64,000 nucleotides of DNA from Nemopilema nomurai (lineage: Eukaryota > Cnidaria > Scyphozoa > Rhizostomeae > Rhizostomatidae). The notes below the pieces were generated by a model. The model did no database searches, was not told the origin of the DNA, and saw only the letters and a list, made by a program, of their open reading frames with translations. How positions within the stretch are numbered: position 1 is the first letter of the stretch; the number at the start of each line of letters is the position of its first letter. Made by a program: the position numbers and the translations under genes. This document shows, piece by piece, positions 23,601-36,700 of the stretch. The stretch spans positions 3,225,326 to 3,289,325 of the forward strand of contig ML133436.1 in NCBI GenBank assembly GCA_003864495.1, in the 5' to 3' direction.

Positions 23601-26349
23601 CTGGTCAAAACCTAAGACTAGCGATATGATTGATAGAAACGAAGACCTACGTAGAGGAAGCCACTTACAATGCCTATAAGGGTATCATAACCAATGATCC
23701 AAAGAGGTGCTACTCAATGGTGTGGGCCTCTGGTTTCAATTGAGCAAGCACCACATTTCACAGAAAATTGGCCCATTTTATTATATTTTCCAGGTGTAAT
23801 TTACACAAAGGTTGTAGGTTATTTGGATAAATTTTCTTTAAAATCAAATTGAATTTTTACAGGATGTGGAGCGATTGGCCTAATGTCCATCGGAATCTTA
23901 AAGTGGATGGGGGCATCAAAAATGTAAGCAATGCTTCATAAAAGAGATATCTCAAAAAGGAAAATATCTCCATAGAATCATACATTTATTAAAACGTTTT
24001 ATAAGTGTCTTATCTCTTCTTATTGATTATGTCTGATGCTGTTTTCTTTCCCACAACGAGTTTGGTGTTATTTTACTTCTCGCATCAGTCCTGTTTAGTG
24101 TTTCTCATCAATATCCTTGCAGATCGTCGGTGTACGCGAATGTATGGTTCAAATTAACTGGTTGGTTTAATATTGACAGCCTAAACTGCGACTCAATGGG
24201 GCTTTTGTACCATTAGGCATTTTAGAATAATTTTATTCGTTGTTATTAAGAATCGCAACAGATGTTTTTGAACACAAACTGGAAAAGGCGCGGATAATGG
24301 GTGCCAACGTAGTTGTGAATGGAGCTAAAGAGAATCTGAAAGACATCAGTGAGTTGTTTCTTGTTATTTGTTGAGATTTTACAAGGTTAGAGAATATTTC
24401 TGAATCCTATGGTAGGTTAATTCCGAAATATCTTGCATTTATAACGGTAGCATTCATATAAAAACATCTTTAGGAAATTTTTTAATCAAATCGAGTGCGT
24501 AAAGTCTAGATGTTCAAGTTAGAGGCCTACCGAACGATCAATAACCTTTTTGTGCCATCCTGTGATCTTGGAATGTAATAATATATAGTTTGGGGCACTA
24601 CTGTAAGATGACTTTCAAGCCAGCTTCCCCATCGATTTGCTGTGTTTTGTTGTAAGTATTTTAGTTTGAGTACGATGATTTGTGTTCAGTTTTTAGAGAG
24701 ACCAGCGGTACAGGTGTAGGCAGGATTTTAGAAGCTTCTGGGGCCCAGCCTCTGGTCAATGACTCATTCCAACTTCTACGGTAACTTACTCGTTTCGTTG
24801 ATAATTAGACTTCTCTAATCATATTTGATAATAAACAGAGTTAGGCATTAGACTTGATACGAACATTGTTGTAGTTTCTTTACAAATTCTGAAGTGAGGA
24901 AGTTGGAAATTGAGGTCAATACAAATTTAAGCTATAAGATGATTTCCAAGTTTTAGCAATGTTTCCCTGGTAATTAAAAGCATTTAGAAATATGTTAAAA
25001 TATTTTAATGCCTTTTGGATGTTATCAGTATTTGAAACTTTTTCTACTATGCCTCGCGCGTGAAATTTAGACGTGTAAGTGCTTCAAAATGTTGGTTCTT
25101 CGGGACTTTACAATGACTTAGAAGAAATTCAACTTCGCAATGTTTTTAGCCTTCTTAAAATAACTTACTGCATGTGAGTTGTAGCCATGCTATTTCAGTG
25201 TACCCTTTCCTCCTTGCTAACAGGAAGGGCGGTAGAAGTGTCTTGGTTGGAATCCCAAAGGTGTGTTTCTTAAGACTATTTGCTGTACCTAATGTAATGA
25301 CTAGCCTAGGAATACATCTGGACTAATGAAGGCTGCATCAAGAGAACAGTAGTAGCACTGGAATAGCTAGATGCGTTGAACTTTGTTTTGTTCTTTTTAT
25401 AGTATACGCTTGTTGTATTTTTTCTTAAGTAGCGTCGTTTAAGAACGTAAATAGAGAATTTGAGAGTAAAATGAAAGTAAACTCAACATTTACCCCTTTT
25501 GTTGACAACACCTTAAGTTAATAAAGAATGTAAAAGCGTATTTTGTGATAATTTGTAGTTATAGAAGTTGAAGTTATAGAAATTAACGAATATTCATGTC
25601 TAGAGAGCCCTAGGGTATTTTCAAAAGTTTACATAAGTGTTTGTTCACTAGTCACCACTTCACCTGGAGAATGTTGGTCGTGATATCATATTCAAGTCTC
25701 TTACACTAAAAACTGTCCATGGACGAAAAATATTCAGATCATGGGATGAGTCCGAGAAGCTTTTGCATGAAAACAAGTAAGGGGTGTATTTAATTTTTCA
25801 GATGTTTTTAATTTGCATTGTCTGTGGGAATCTGATGGGCTTTTTTGCATGTTTGTAGCTACATGTCTTATGTTTTGATTTCTCAAGATGAGTAGCCAAC
25901 ACTTTTTTTAAACAAGAAACCTTTTTGCATGCAATATGTTAGGCAGGACTTAAAATATTACGAAATAAATTGTCATAACTCCGTGGATTGTGTTTCGTCA
26001 CATTGATGAAAAATGTGCAATTGATGTCAATACCTTTGAATTGTAGAGTGGATGTTAGCTGCATAATCACCCACGATTTCCCGATGAGCAATTTTGAAGA
26101 GGTAACAGATCCTGGTTTCTATCGGAAATAGAAGCTGGAGCATTGAGTTGAATCTTCCTATGAGAACTGTCATATACAATTCCCTTAATTGATAGGTTTT
26201 ACCATGCACATATCATCATATTTAATTTAATCTCAAACCATCTATCTACTTCAAATGTGCACAGCTCTGTGACGAAGTTACTCTTTTAGGCCTTTAGAGT
26301 GCTTTTCGATGGCGAAGGCTGCAAGATTATTATGGATCCTTCAAAGTGA
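20689..26349 (+). CDS. Zinc-dependent medium-chain dehydrogenase (threonine/sorbitol dehydrogenase-like)
   Basis: Thirteen exons: 20689-20842, 21306-21361, 21723-21825, 22129-22191, 22727-22813, 23273-23338, 23863-23923, 24251-24348, 24699-24780, 25224-25260, 25652-25776, 26047-26101, 26290-26349; 348 residues (346 if the second Met at 20695 is used). Catalytic zinc ligands fit Cys40 ('SICGSDIALYK') and His65-Glu66 ('PFIPGHECVG'). Structural zinc fits Cys96, 99, 102 and 110 in the canonical C-x2-C-x2-C-x7-C pattern. The Rossmann glycine motif is 'GCGAIG'. An Asp ends the second strand ('IIATDVF'), which favours NAD over NADP. The enzyme should oxidise a secondary alcohol; L-threonine or a polyol is the likeliest substrate class, but the substrate cannot be told from sequence. 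The exon 9 acceptor is one of three adjacent AG dinucleotides, chosen by phase. Confidence 0.9.
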
Positions 26350-27441
26350 TGGGGAAGATTAGCACCCTCAGTGATTCAAGAAAGATGTTGGTATAAATGT
26401 TTATTAACTTTAATTCATGAATTGTTAATTTAAAATCATCTGACACAGAGATGTAACTTTTTTTATCTATCATTATTCCTAATATAATTGTACTTTCAAG
26501 CTTGTTTGTGAGAAAAGTTTATTACCTTAAAAAATGTGTCTGTATTTTTATATAGTTATGATAATGATAAATATGTTTGTTTGCAATGATAACTTGCTTT
26601 AAATTTTATAGCAGGTAATCAACATTTCATATAATTCTATAATATGGTCATAAATCAAATTACCATATTTTATCCTATTGGTACAGCCTATCAGGCCTCT
26701 CTGTTAATATTTAAGTGGGCGCCTGCTCAAACGCGCGCCTTAGCAAGACGCTCGCGTTTGTTCACGTTAAAGTAGGCAGAAACGGCATGTTTTCGCATGT
26801 AAATACTTTGCATCTAGAAATCTCTAAACAAACTACTTAATAGAGCACTAAAAGCAAAAAATTAACACATTATTGGTGTAGTTCGTCAATGGTTATTGAC
26901 CAGGAATATATTCAAGAGGTGCTTGCTTTAACTTGGCAATAACAATTTCCTCGAAAGAGAGATTGAAAGAAGCAACAGTATATTTAGATATCAATCGATT
27001 TCGAATCCGCAAGGCTCTTTGTATAATAATTAACAAGGAGCGTGATTTATTGCGAGTCTCGGTAATGACAGGAGCGTGGTCACGCGCCTTAAACGGAGAA
27101 GCCTTGCCTATTTGAAATACAAGTTAAAATCTTTTTATAAAGCTTACAAACTGGTATGAAGACACAAAAAAATACATTGAGCTGGATCTTCAAGTGAATC
27201 TTTAAGAGATGTGAAAGCCTTTAACAATGCATAAATATGATATTTTTCATCAAATTCTAGAATGTACAAATTGTCTAATAAACCCTTTTTTTACTTCAAA
27301 AATAGAAATAAATTTGATGCTTTGTGAACTGTCAAAGCATAAGCACACATTGCCCCCATCAAGAACAACTGCCTATCAAATACAGATAAAAAGGTCTTAC
27401 TGGTATAAAGTTACCTATATGTAAAAACAAACAAGAAACAC
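26350..27441. other. Spacer between dehydrogenase and GORAB 3' ends
   Basis: AT-rich noncoding sequence between convergent genes. A short open frame at 26933-27115 has no recognisable content. Confidence 0.5.
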
Positions 27442-27447
27442 TTTATT
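27442..27447 (-). terminator. Poly(A) signal of GORAB
   Basis: TTTATT on the plus strand, AATAAA on the minus strand, 78 bases past the GORAB stop. Confidence 0.5.
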
Positions 27448-27524
27448 GAAAAAACCATTTCAAAATGATTCTGCGAGTGGTGTTTTCTGTTGGTTGTAAA
27501 CAGTTATTTAATCATGATGTTGGA

Positions 27525-30500
27525 TCAGGCTTTTGTGTCTGTTTCTTCCCCAACGACATTTTGATTCTCATTTCCGTCTTCTTTTGACTCTTCTTTTTTT
27601 AAATCCTTAGGAAGATTAAGCTTACTCATAAGTTCTCCCAGTTTCTTTGCTTTGCGCAATTCGTTTTCTTGAATTATTGTATACAAATGTTGAGTAAGTT
27701 CCTCCTTCCTTTCTTCCTTTAATTTCAAGTCCAACTTTGCATTGACATATTCTTTCTCTGCTTTTTCGTGACGTTTTCTAGTAGCAAATTGAAGATTATC
27801 ATAGGTAATTTTGAATATCATAGGTAATTGGGAATTGTAGAATCATTAAATTATATCAATATTTAGTATTAATGGCTATCAGTGGCATTAAATGCTTTAT
27901 TAAATGCTAAATGATTTTCGAATTAAGTGGCTTATGTCTGCTTTCATTTGCAACTTTGATTGGACTGCATCAAATATTCACCTCAAAAAATTGTTCAGTG
28001 TTCTTTAATTGAAATAAAGTTTACCCTCATGGTAGAAGAGAGTTTTTCACTAGGAATGAGTTAATATCACTTCATAAATCAGATGCATAATACATTCTTC
28101 AGCTATTCCCAGAAAAATGTTAGAATGCGCCAATTTTAATAGCAATGCAATTAAAAATAAATAATTAATAATTTTTAGTGTTACTATGGTAAAGGTAGAT
28201 TTTGTGATGAGAATCATGCAACTCACTGTGCATGACAATATGAAATGGTTGCTTCTTCTATTCTTGACCTTAAAATCTCAACATCATTAGCAAGCAATGA
28301 ATCTAGTCTTGCTAATTCCTTTTGAACTGTCTGTAAGGTAACAGCTTCATGTTGTGCTTTCTTATATCTGCCAATACAAAAGAAGTAAAATAATAAGCAA
28401 ATTAAATTATTTTCCTGATTTTCATATAAAATTGAAACAAAATTCAATAGAAATGATCAAACCCTTCCTTGAAATAAGCAAAACAATCAGCCTTAGAAAA
28501 AGAATCTTACTTTTTAACAAATCCCTCCTCATTTTCATGGGAATGCCTGATAATGTTTTCTATACTATGTTTATAAAGCTGTAATAAATGCTCATTCTGT
28601 TCACAAACATTACTAGAATTAGCCCAAATAAATCTTAAAGCCTTGCTCTTAGTCTATATAAAGCTCAATCACCAGTGAGAAAAAGTCTTGCAAAATTTCC
28701 CTGCGGAATATTTCCCATGAACAATTTAATTCCCCAGTTCTTCTTGACCACCTGGCATTGGAAAGTGAAGAAAGATGGTTGAAAGATGTCAGTAGCAGAT
28801 CCAGCAAAAGCCTAATGCAGGGTAGTTGGAATTATCCAAAACTTGCTAGAGATTTCCTGTCAATTCTTAGGTTTTGTACATATTCTAGGCATTTTTCTTT
28901 GCAGTTTGGCTTTTTTAAACATTTCAATAGCAATGACCTCATGTGCAACTGTCTTTAGGACAGGACTTTGCCTTTTCTTGCAAACAATAAGCCAAGTTGG
29001 TTCTAATTTTAAGCACACAATCTATATTAGATGATACACTTTCATATTTGCACCAATCAACTGAAGTGTACTGTCTGACACTGGGGAATGACAACAATAG
29101 GTTGACAAAAATGATAACAAAACCTTTCAGAGATGGTATCTGTTATTATTTTCTTTTTCATTTTGTTTTCCTCCTCCATCTCCTTTTGCCTTTTTTGTAG
29201 CTTTTCCAGTTCTGTCATCTTTATTTCTGCAGCACTAATAGGTACAGAGAATTTACCAATATGCCTTTATTTCAATGCTCAAAATTTGCAGCTCAGTACA
29301 AAAATTAAAAAAGACATATTAAGAAATCAATAAAGGCTCTGCCTCTTTATTAAAATGTCAGATTTATAAACTAACCTGATGACAAAAATTGATATATTTA
29401 TATATAAGAAAATACCAATAGTACTTGCTTACATTTAAAGATATGACATGACACCAAAAGCACAATAAAATTATGGCTCAATCAATTATTTCAAAATTAT
29501 GGGCTTGCTTGATCTATAGAGCATGAGTGTTTCCAAATTCCTAAATGAAATAGGAAAATTATAAAGCCTTATCTACTTACTCTTTATCTGAAATGATCCT
29601 TATATCTACTTCTTTTTCCTGGACATTGTTTGTGTTGGTATTTGAAGATTCTGATGGTTTATCTGTTTGTTTGGCTTTATCACATTCATTGTGTTTCTTT
29701 TCTGTGTGCACTCCATTATTATTAGCCTGTGATTGCTCATTTTTTGGAAAATGTTGAATATCCTCTTTTGCTGTGTGGTCAAGTTCCTTCCTACCACTCT
29801 CCTTAAGAAAATTTTTTAATTTTATGAAATAAAATGCTTATGATTATAAATTTAAGGGAATCTAATGAACAAGGGGAAGGCACAGAAGGTTAACTAACCT
29901 CCACTTCAATTGAAGCTTTAGTAATAAAACTTGCAAGTTGTATTGGGGTTACAAAGCATTCAAAAGTGCTTTCCATCAATTGTCTCCGTAGTGATGGGTG
30001 AAGACCTGACGGAAAGGTGTCTCAGCCGATACTGCCTAGCTGAGAAGTAAACCATTTTATTACTTTAACTTGAATAGAACAGCTTCTACAGCAGCATATT
30101 CAGATTTGAATCTTTGAATAAGAAAATTTTAGTTTTGCTAGCAATTTTGATTATCAAACTCAACACACCAAATTGTTTGGTTCTATACACAATTACATAT
30201 TATGCTACATTTATACGTAAGTCAATCCAGATTCTGATCTTTTCACATTTAGTTCCTCAGTGTGTCAAATTTTGATGTACCCTAAGCTACAATATTCTGT
30301 ACTCATGATCATAAATATTCTAACCGAGTTACTTTGTTGAATTTTTTAATAGTTAATCTATAAGTATAAACTTTCGCATCAAAATACTCACTTCTTTATT
30401 GACATGATCATCGGTCTTCTTTTCCCGTTTTAAATTCGCCCTGCGTTTTTTATCCTTTGACACTAGCTTTGCTTTCAGTGCAATCTGTTGCCGATCAGGA

Positions 30501-30568
30501 TTCGACCCGTGTTTCTCTTGCTTTAGCCGCTCTAGTTCTTCGTCCGTAAAACCAGCCCACCCTGCCAT
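27525..30568 (-). CDS. GORAB: GORAB (RAB6-interacting golgin) homologue
   Basis: Six exons on the minus strand: 30568-30388, 30005-29899, 29801-29581, 29234-29124, 28367-28227, 27777-27525; about 337 residues. The N-terminal signature '[19 protein letters not shown]' and the C-terminal coiled coil with '[20 protein letters not shown]', '[20 protein letters not shown]' and '[18 protein letters not shown]' identify the family. GORAB is a trans-Golgi coiled-coil protein that binds Rab6 and Scyl1 and helps COPI retrograde traffic. The central part is low-complexity and poorly conserved. Exon 2 is the least certain: it fits in phase only if exon 1 ends at GTGA/gtattt. The adjacent donor GAA/gtgagt would skip exon 2 and still join exon 3 in frame. 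The start lies 177 bases from the RPAP2 start in head-to-head orientation. Confidence 0.9.
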
Positions 30569-30745
30569 TTCTTCGAAACAGACACGTCAAACCCACTGTT
30601 CTCAGTCATATGGCCATGTTGTTTGGTTGGAAACATTCTTGTTGTTGTTGTAGTTGACGTTGCTGTAAAAGTGTGCAGCAACAACAATTTTCCAAGTGTA
30701 TTCTCCTGTCCATGATTTACTTTTTCATTCAATTTAAGTCAGGAA
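30569..30745. promoter_or_regulatory. Probable bidirectional promoter, GORAB / RPAP2
   Basis: Only 177 bases separate the start codons of two divergent genes. The interval carries a repeated CAA/GTT trinucleotide stretch (about 30640-30690) and no TATA box in a clear position. Shared regulation is inferred from spacing. Confidence 0.5.
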
Positions 30746-33700
30746 ATGTCGAGCAGAAAGTCCAAGACGTGAGCTTTTATTTATAATTAATATCCAGAAT
30801 TTTAAATGCATCTTCAACTGCGGGCTCAGATGAATGTAGTGCAAATATAAGAGATTACATTAGGAGTTAAACAAGAGTGGTTTTCATTGCAGCCTCGACG
30901 TTTGTATAGTTTATGAAACTGTATTATGGAGTATAAATTACAAACCACATCATAATTCATGCTCAATATTTCTTTAGATAATTTATTTTGCATTACTTGA
31001 TGTCATACTTAGAAAAGTGTTGACTTTAAGTCACTGACTTATGGGTCATTCCATGTCAGAATGACACAAAAATTGAAATTTTTTAACCCACCACCTCAGA
31101 TTTTCATGATTTTTGGTATAAATGTTGACAACCATAACATGAACATAAGCTGAAAATTTCATCTTCATACCTTTTACTATTGCAAAGTTAGACGGGTTTG
31201 AAATTTTGGTATTTTTGACACATTTGTCAATGATCCGCCATTTTGAATTTTTGCTATTATTCACATGAATTAAAACCAATAAAGATATGATGCATCTCAA
31301 ATGAAAATAAACCAGAAATGCCAATCAACTATGAAGATGTCAAAAACATGATCATGGAATGACCCTTATGGCATGGACGACATATTCCAGTGCTCTGAGA
31401 CAAATCAAATGACAGCATAGCTTTTTAATGAAAAAACCAGCAACTTCTTAATGATTTCCAATGTTTACCAAAGGGATGAAAAGCTGTTACGGGAAAAGAT
31501 AGAAGAGCAGGTTGCTCATGAAAGGAAGGCATACAAATATGTAGAGAAGACTGTTTTGTCTGATTCAATTGAAAGACAGGAATTTAAAGATCTGGTATAA
31601 TCTTCCTTCATTTCGAAAATGTAAATTTCAAAGCCATTCATATGTTTGGTATAGAAATAAAAAAATGATGTTTTCTGTATATATATATATAAATAAATAT
31701 ATCAGACGCAGATTATATCTTTTGAAGTTGAAGCCTAGTAATGTATCTTTGCTACTAGGTTCAGCTTATCAAATTTTGAATCCTTGCTTTGCCTGTGATA
31801 TTGATGGTATGATTTTCAGTTGAGCTAATCTAGACATAGACCTGGTTAGAAAACTTGCATGTGCTTGCAGCTATGCTAGACTTCTTGTGCTTGCACCTCA
31901 GACCATTTTCATACGAATATCAATGAAGTAATGTATATTATTCTATAGTTGTAGCAGGCATTTTTGCTTGCAGCTCAAATGTTCCCTCTTGCAGGTCACA
32001 GGTCATAATGTGCTGTTGGTCACAACAGCAGGTCAACAAAATTGTGCAAGTTTTCCAACCTGGGACATGGGGCCTGAAAGTTTGAGGCTGGCATAACTGT
32101 AAATTGTTTACTATCTGCAAAAAGAAAAGTTGTCAGTTGCTTATTGTTGTCCATTGTCATTGTTAACGAGCTTGCGAATTATCAGTCCCACTAAATATGG
32201 CTACCAATAAGTATCACACTGATCTCTCCTTTATCTTGATGAATTCTTAAGCCTTTAGGCAAATATTTTTAATGCTCAATGTCTATTATGTATTTCAGCT
32301 AAATGAGATTATGCCAGGGCATTATTCAGACATTGTAGAAGAGAGATGCATTTCAAAGCAGTGTGGATACCCATTATGCTCAAATGTTTTAAGTAAGGTA
32401 AGGGCACTGCAAATTTGTGCAAAATTGTTTTCATTGTCCTGAGGCTTTTCAGGGCAATGCTGATTGTTAAAAACAATGGTCTCACAATGAATGCCAAATC
32501 AGAGTTAATTCATAAACTGAAGAAGAAGGATATGATTATTTACCTGTTTTTACTCTAGCTGTCAGGTCAACAAGAAACTAGCAATAGCAAATCATTTGTT
32601 ATTTGATGATATGAATGGTGGCAGTTCTCAAATTGTTTTTATAAAATGGTTTCATACTTTTTAGGTTCCTAAACAGAAATTCCATATATCAGTGGAAAGG
32701 AAGCAAATTTATGACATAACAGAAAGGAAGGTTTGTTGTTTGTTCCCTTTGATGAAATAATTTTTCGTAAAGCCTGTTTTACTTGAGGCGAATAAACAAT
32801 AAAAGATCCTGATATGTGGATGGCAAAATTCTAAAGCATTTAAAAATTATTCAAAGATGAATTCTGCAGAAACTGTGAATTTAGTATCGCTGCCTTTCCT
32901 TTTTAGCTTGCTTTTTAAACAAAGTTAGCTTTCAGAGTATAAGCTTTTTGACAGAGGAGATTTTTGCAAGCTTTTTCATGGAACTACAATTTTATGTTGA
33001 CTTTTTCTTATTGAGATTTTATCTAAGAATCTAAATGTCTACACAGTTCCTGACAATATATATTTCTCAAAAGCTTTCCAGCATTGTATTTAATCTTTTA
33101 ACTATGTAGGTGAAGAAAACTTTTTCTTTTACCACTTTAATTGCTTTTTTACTCATTGCTTTCTATTATTTTTAACTCATCGTTCAATTTTGCAGTGTTT
33201 TTGCAGCAGTCAATGCTATAAGAACAGTAAATATGTCACATCACAAATCCCCACTTCTCCACTGTGGATGAGAAAACAGAAGTAAGTAGGCAAATTTGAG
33301 CCATCCTATTCGTATTATAGAGATTCTAGATCACTTCTTGTAGTCCTGCATCAGATATCAGTAGGCTTTTGTCAATCATGAAGGTCGCAACTGTGAATCC
33401 TTAGAATCACCATGAAATCTGCATTGAACAGCTCCATCTCATTATCTGTTAGAAATGTTTAGAACAAGAACGTACAACAAAACATAGGCCACTTCTGCGA
33501 ACAGAACAAGTTTAGTTAGCAACAATAACATTAAGCTACCACGCTACAATCCAAGATCTAAAAAGGATTACGTAAGGCTACTACGCAGCGGTAAATGAGT
33601 AAGCAGTAATCATGACAATCAACACAAATAATGATTTCTTTACAATATCAGTAGATGTTGATCATCTAGGGACTCATTGATACTCAGAGTCATGTATTCA

Positions 33701-36700
33701 AACTTTTTTTAATTATCAAGAGATGGAGAATCACACAGCTGTAACTTCTTTTTGACAGAGCTGTTGCAAGAACCTTCTTGGAAAAGACTGCCGCAAGGGG
33801 ATTTTTAATAGCCACAAGTTTGCCCTAGATTACCTGAAATAGCCTGCCTATTTTGTGAAACAATACTATGATCATTTATTTACAACACAATATTTCTTTC
33901 AGAATAGAAATTGAATTTCTTGAAGATAAACTTCAAAAAGAACAAATGCAAGCTGAACAAAGGTAGATTTTTGGTAATGTTGGATGTTTGTTTTCTTCAT
34001 AGCTCTGGCCAGTTCTCTTGTTTTTTCCGAAAACTCTTTTTTAAAGAATTTGCTATATTTTGGTCTGCCCATGTTCAATCCTGATGCTGTTGTAGACTGG
34101 GCTTTTAATCAAAGCACTCGGTTTATGGTGTCTGTATTGCATTCCAATGCTCTATTTTTCTCTGTTATTATGGTTCTTTGAAATACTTCTTGAAATAATT
34201 TTTTTGTCTCATTTTGTGTATCAGTTTGTTCCATCCATTTTTATTCCAGCTCTATAGATCTCGGTACAAAATTTTCCATTAACAGCAGAACATATTGAAT
34301 GGAGAATAATTGCATCTTGCATACCAAAATCTAATGATGCAAGAAATAGTATCTTAGTTTTTCTTAATTTTCAGGATTACTGAAAATAGTAATGAAAAGC
34401 CAGAAGAAACACCACCCTCTGTCTCAGTAGAAAATGGTCACCAAACAATAATTGAAGAAAAACCAAATGCCACTGGGGTTGAACCCCATTCGAAACCTGA
34501 TCATGAAGGGCCAACCTTGTCTCATGTTAACCAACCAGAAACTGCTAATCCTTCATCAAAACCCAAGAAAAGTTGCTTAAAATTGATTGATCTGCCAGGG
34601 AATCCCCTAGAGAAGAATGAGGACATTGACTCTGACAAGTTGTGCAATCTTATGCAACAGTGGTGTACTGTTGATACATATGAATACTTCAAGGTTAAAA
34701 ACAACAAAAGCAATGGATGTGGGGAACCTCTTGCAGTAACAGGTTTGTGAAACATATTTATTCTCACCTCAGATGACTTACACTGGTATGACATATTCTA
34801 AAGTAATGTAGACTTAATAATACTCAACACATTTGGGTTTTACTTCATTACAAATTTCAAAACATTTGTCTGTATGAAAAATAATGTGAAGGCTGCTTAA
34901 AAAAATTATTCAAATACCAAATTTAATTTCTATTTGCAAAATGGAATCTTTTGTTTCTCTTGATTATTGTTGCACAAAGAACACATTCAAAAACTTATTG
35001 TTCCAAAGTAAAATATTTGTTATCAAGGAGCTTTGTCACCATTCTTTAAAATATTTACTAAAGATCAAAGAAATCTCCGGCCCTGGTAGCCATGCCTTGT
35101 ATATGGGTACATTTTGGGTAGTTAAAGCCTTGGTTTGTCAACTAAAGTCAAGCACGTCATTTAAATGAAATTGATGAAAACCTCTTTGAACAACCTTGCC
35201 TTATATTTACAGAGCCAGCCGAACAAGAATATTCATTTGAGAGAAAGAAGAGGCTAGCCAAAAAATTTCTACAAGAAAACAAAGAATGGGAGCAAGAAGT
35301 CCAAGATACTCAACCAGTTGTAAGTTAATATAACTCTTTTAATATATTATGTTCAAAATGAACTATAAGTAGATTTGCTGAAGTTCACTTTCAACTTAAA
35401 TCTTACAACTGTCAACTTTTCTTAGTTTGGAGCGATATTTTATTTTCTTTGTATATAAAGCCAAAAGGGTTTTGTTTAAGTCACTGATTAGATAGTTTCC
35501 TTTTCTTTTCCAAAAGTTTGATTTAAATTCTGATGAAGAAGATCAAGTGCTAAAATCAAATTGTTGAGAAGCCAGACTCAAAATAGTTTAATTTTTTTAT
35601 GTTGTTAGTTTTACTCCTGTTTGAAAAAAAATTCTGTATCATTCCAGACTCAAGTTCCAAATTCAATTATTCAGTAAAATTGCATAAACTTCATCATAAA
35701 GCTTTTTTGCTCAAACATTCATGAGCCAGAGCTGCTAGTTAAGACTCCTAGTGGTTTCTATTTTTGCTGTTTGACTGTTTTTAATGACAAAAATTGATAT
35801 TTTTTTGTTATCCAAGCCTTTTTTCCGGATTCCATAAGCTCAAGTCCTTGATTTCCATTTTCCAAGATTTGACACATGTTTGGAGCATTTAAGGCAGACT
35901 CCACAAGCATTCCCTTAATCAAAATTTTCTTGGATTTTCAAAGCCAGTAGAGCTCTTGCAAGCACTGCTTGGCAAATTGCAATTATTCTCATTTTTTGTT
36001 GTTCCGTAGGTTTTGAAGGCTTTTGTTTCACCTCTAATTGACTCAAAGTCCCAACAAACCATCAGAAGAAGAATAGTTTCAGAAAAATTGAAATATAGGT
36101 AAATGCACATTATTAAAAGTGATGATATTTAGTAGCAGCTGAAAAGAGTCAAATTATCAAATCAGTATAGACTACTTGTTGAATAACTTATTGGTAATAA
36201 TACTATTTATCTTTACGGAAAATCTGACTCTGGTGCGATTTGTAACTTATCTTTCATTTTTAAGTTATCCCAATGTAAAATTGGGTAGGCATTATGCTTG
36301 AATGCACGAGAGACTCATGGGGGCTTAGTACAGACAGTAGTGCCAACTTTTGTGGAAATGCCCTTTCTTTTTGCTTTTTGGAGCAAAAGGCTTGCTCTCC
36401 TTACCTTGTGTCTAGAGTGACAGATAGTACTTGAAACTGAAATCTAGTGGTTGTCACAGGCAGAAATACATGTACAGTTCTGTTTATTTCTGTATAGTTA
36501 GATATATCTTTGTTACAATGCATTTTCTATGGTATTGTATATGTTAATGTTATATGCAAATTTGTCTACTCAGCTTTTCAGAGGTTTTCTCAGAGCTCTG
36601 CCTCTCATTTGCTGACTTCAAAGTTGACCTTTCTTCAATAATTAAAACCTTCAAGTAAGTTAAGTAGCTTAGTTTAATTAACTGCTTGGAATTCTCATCC

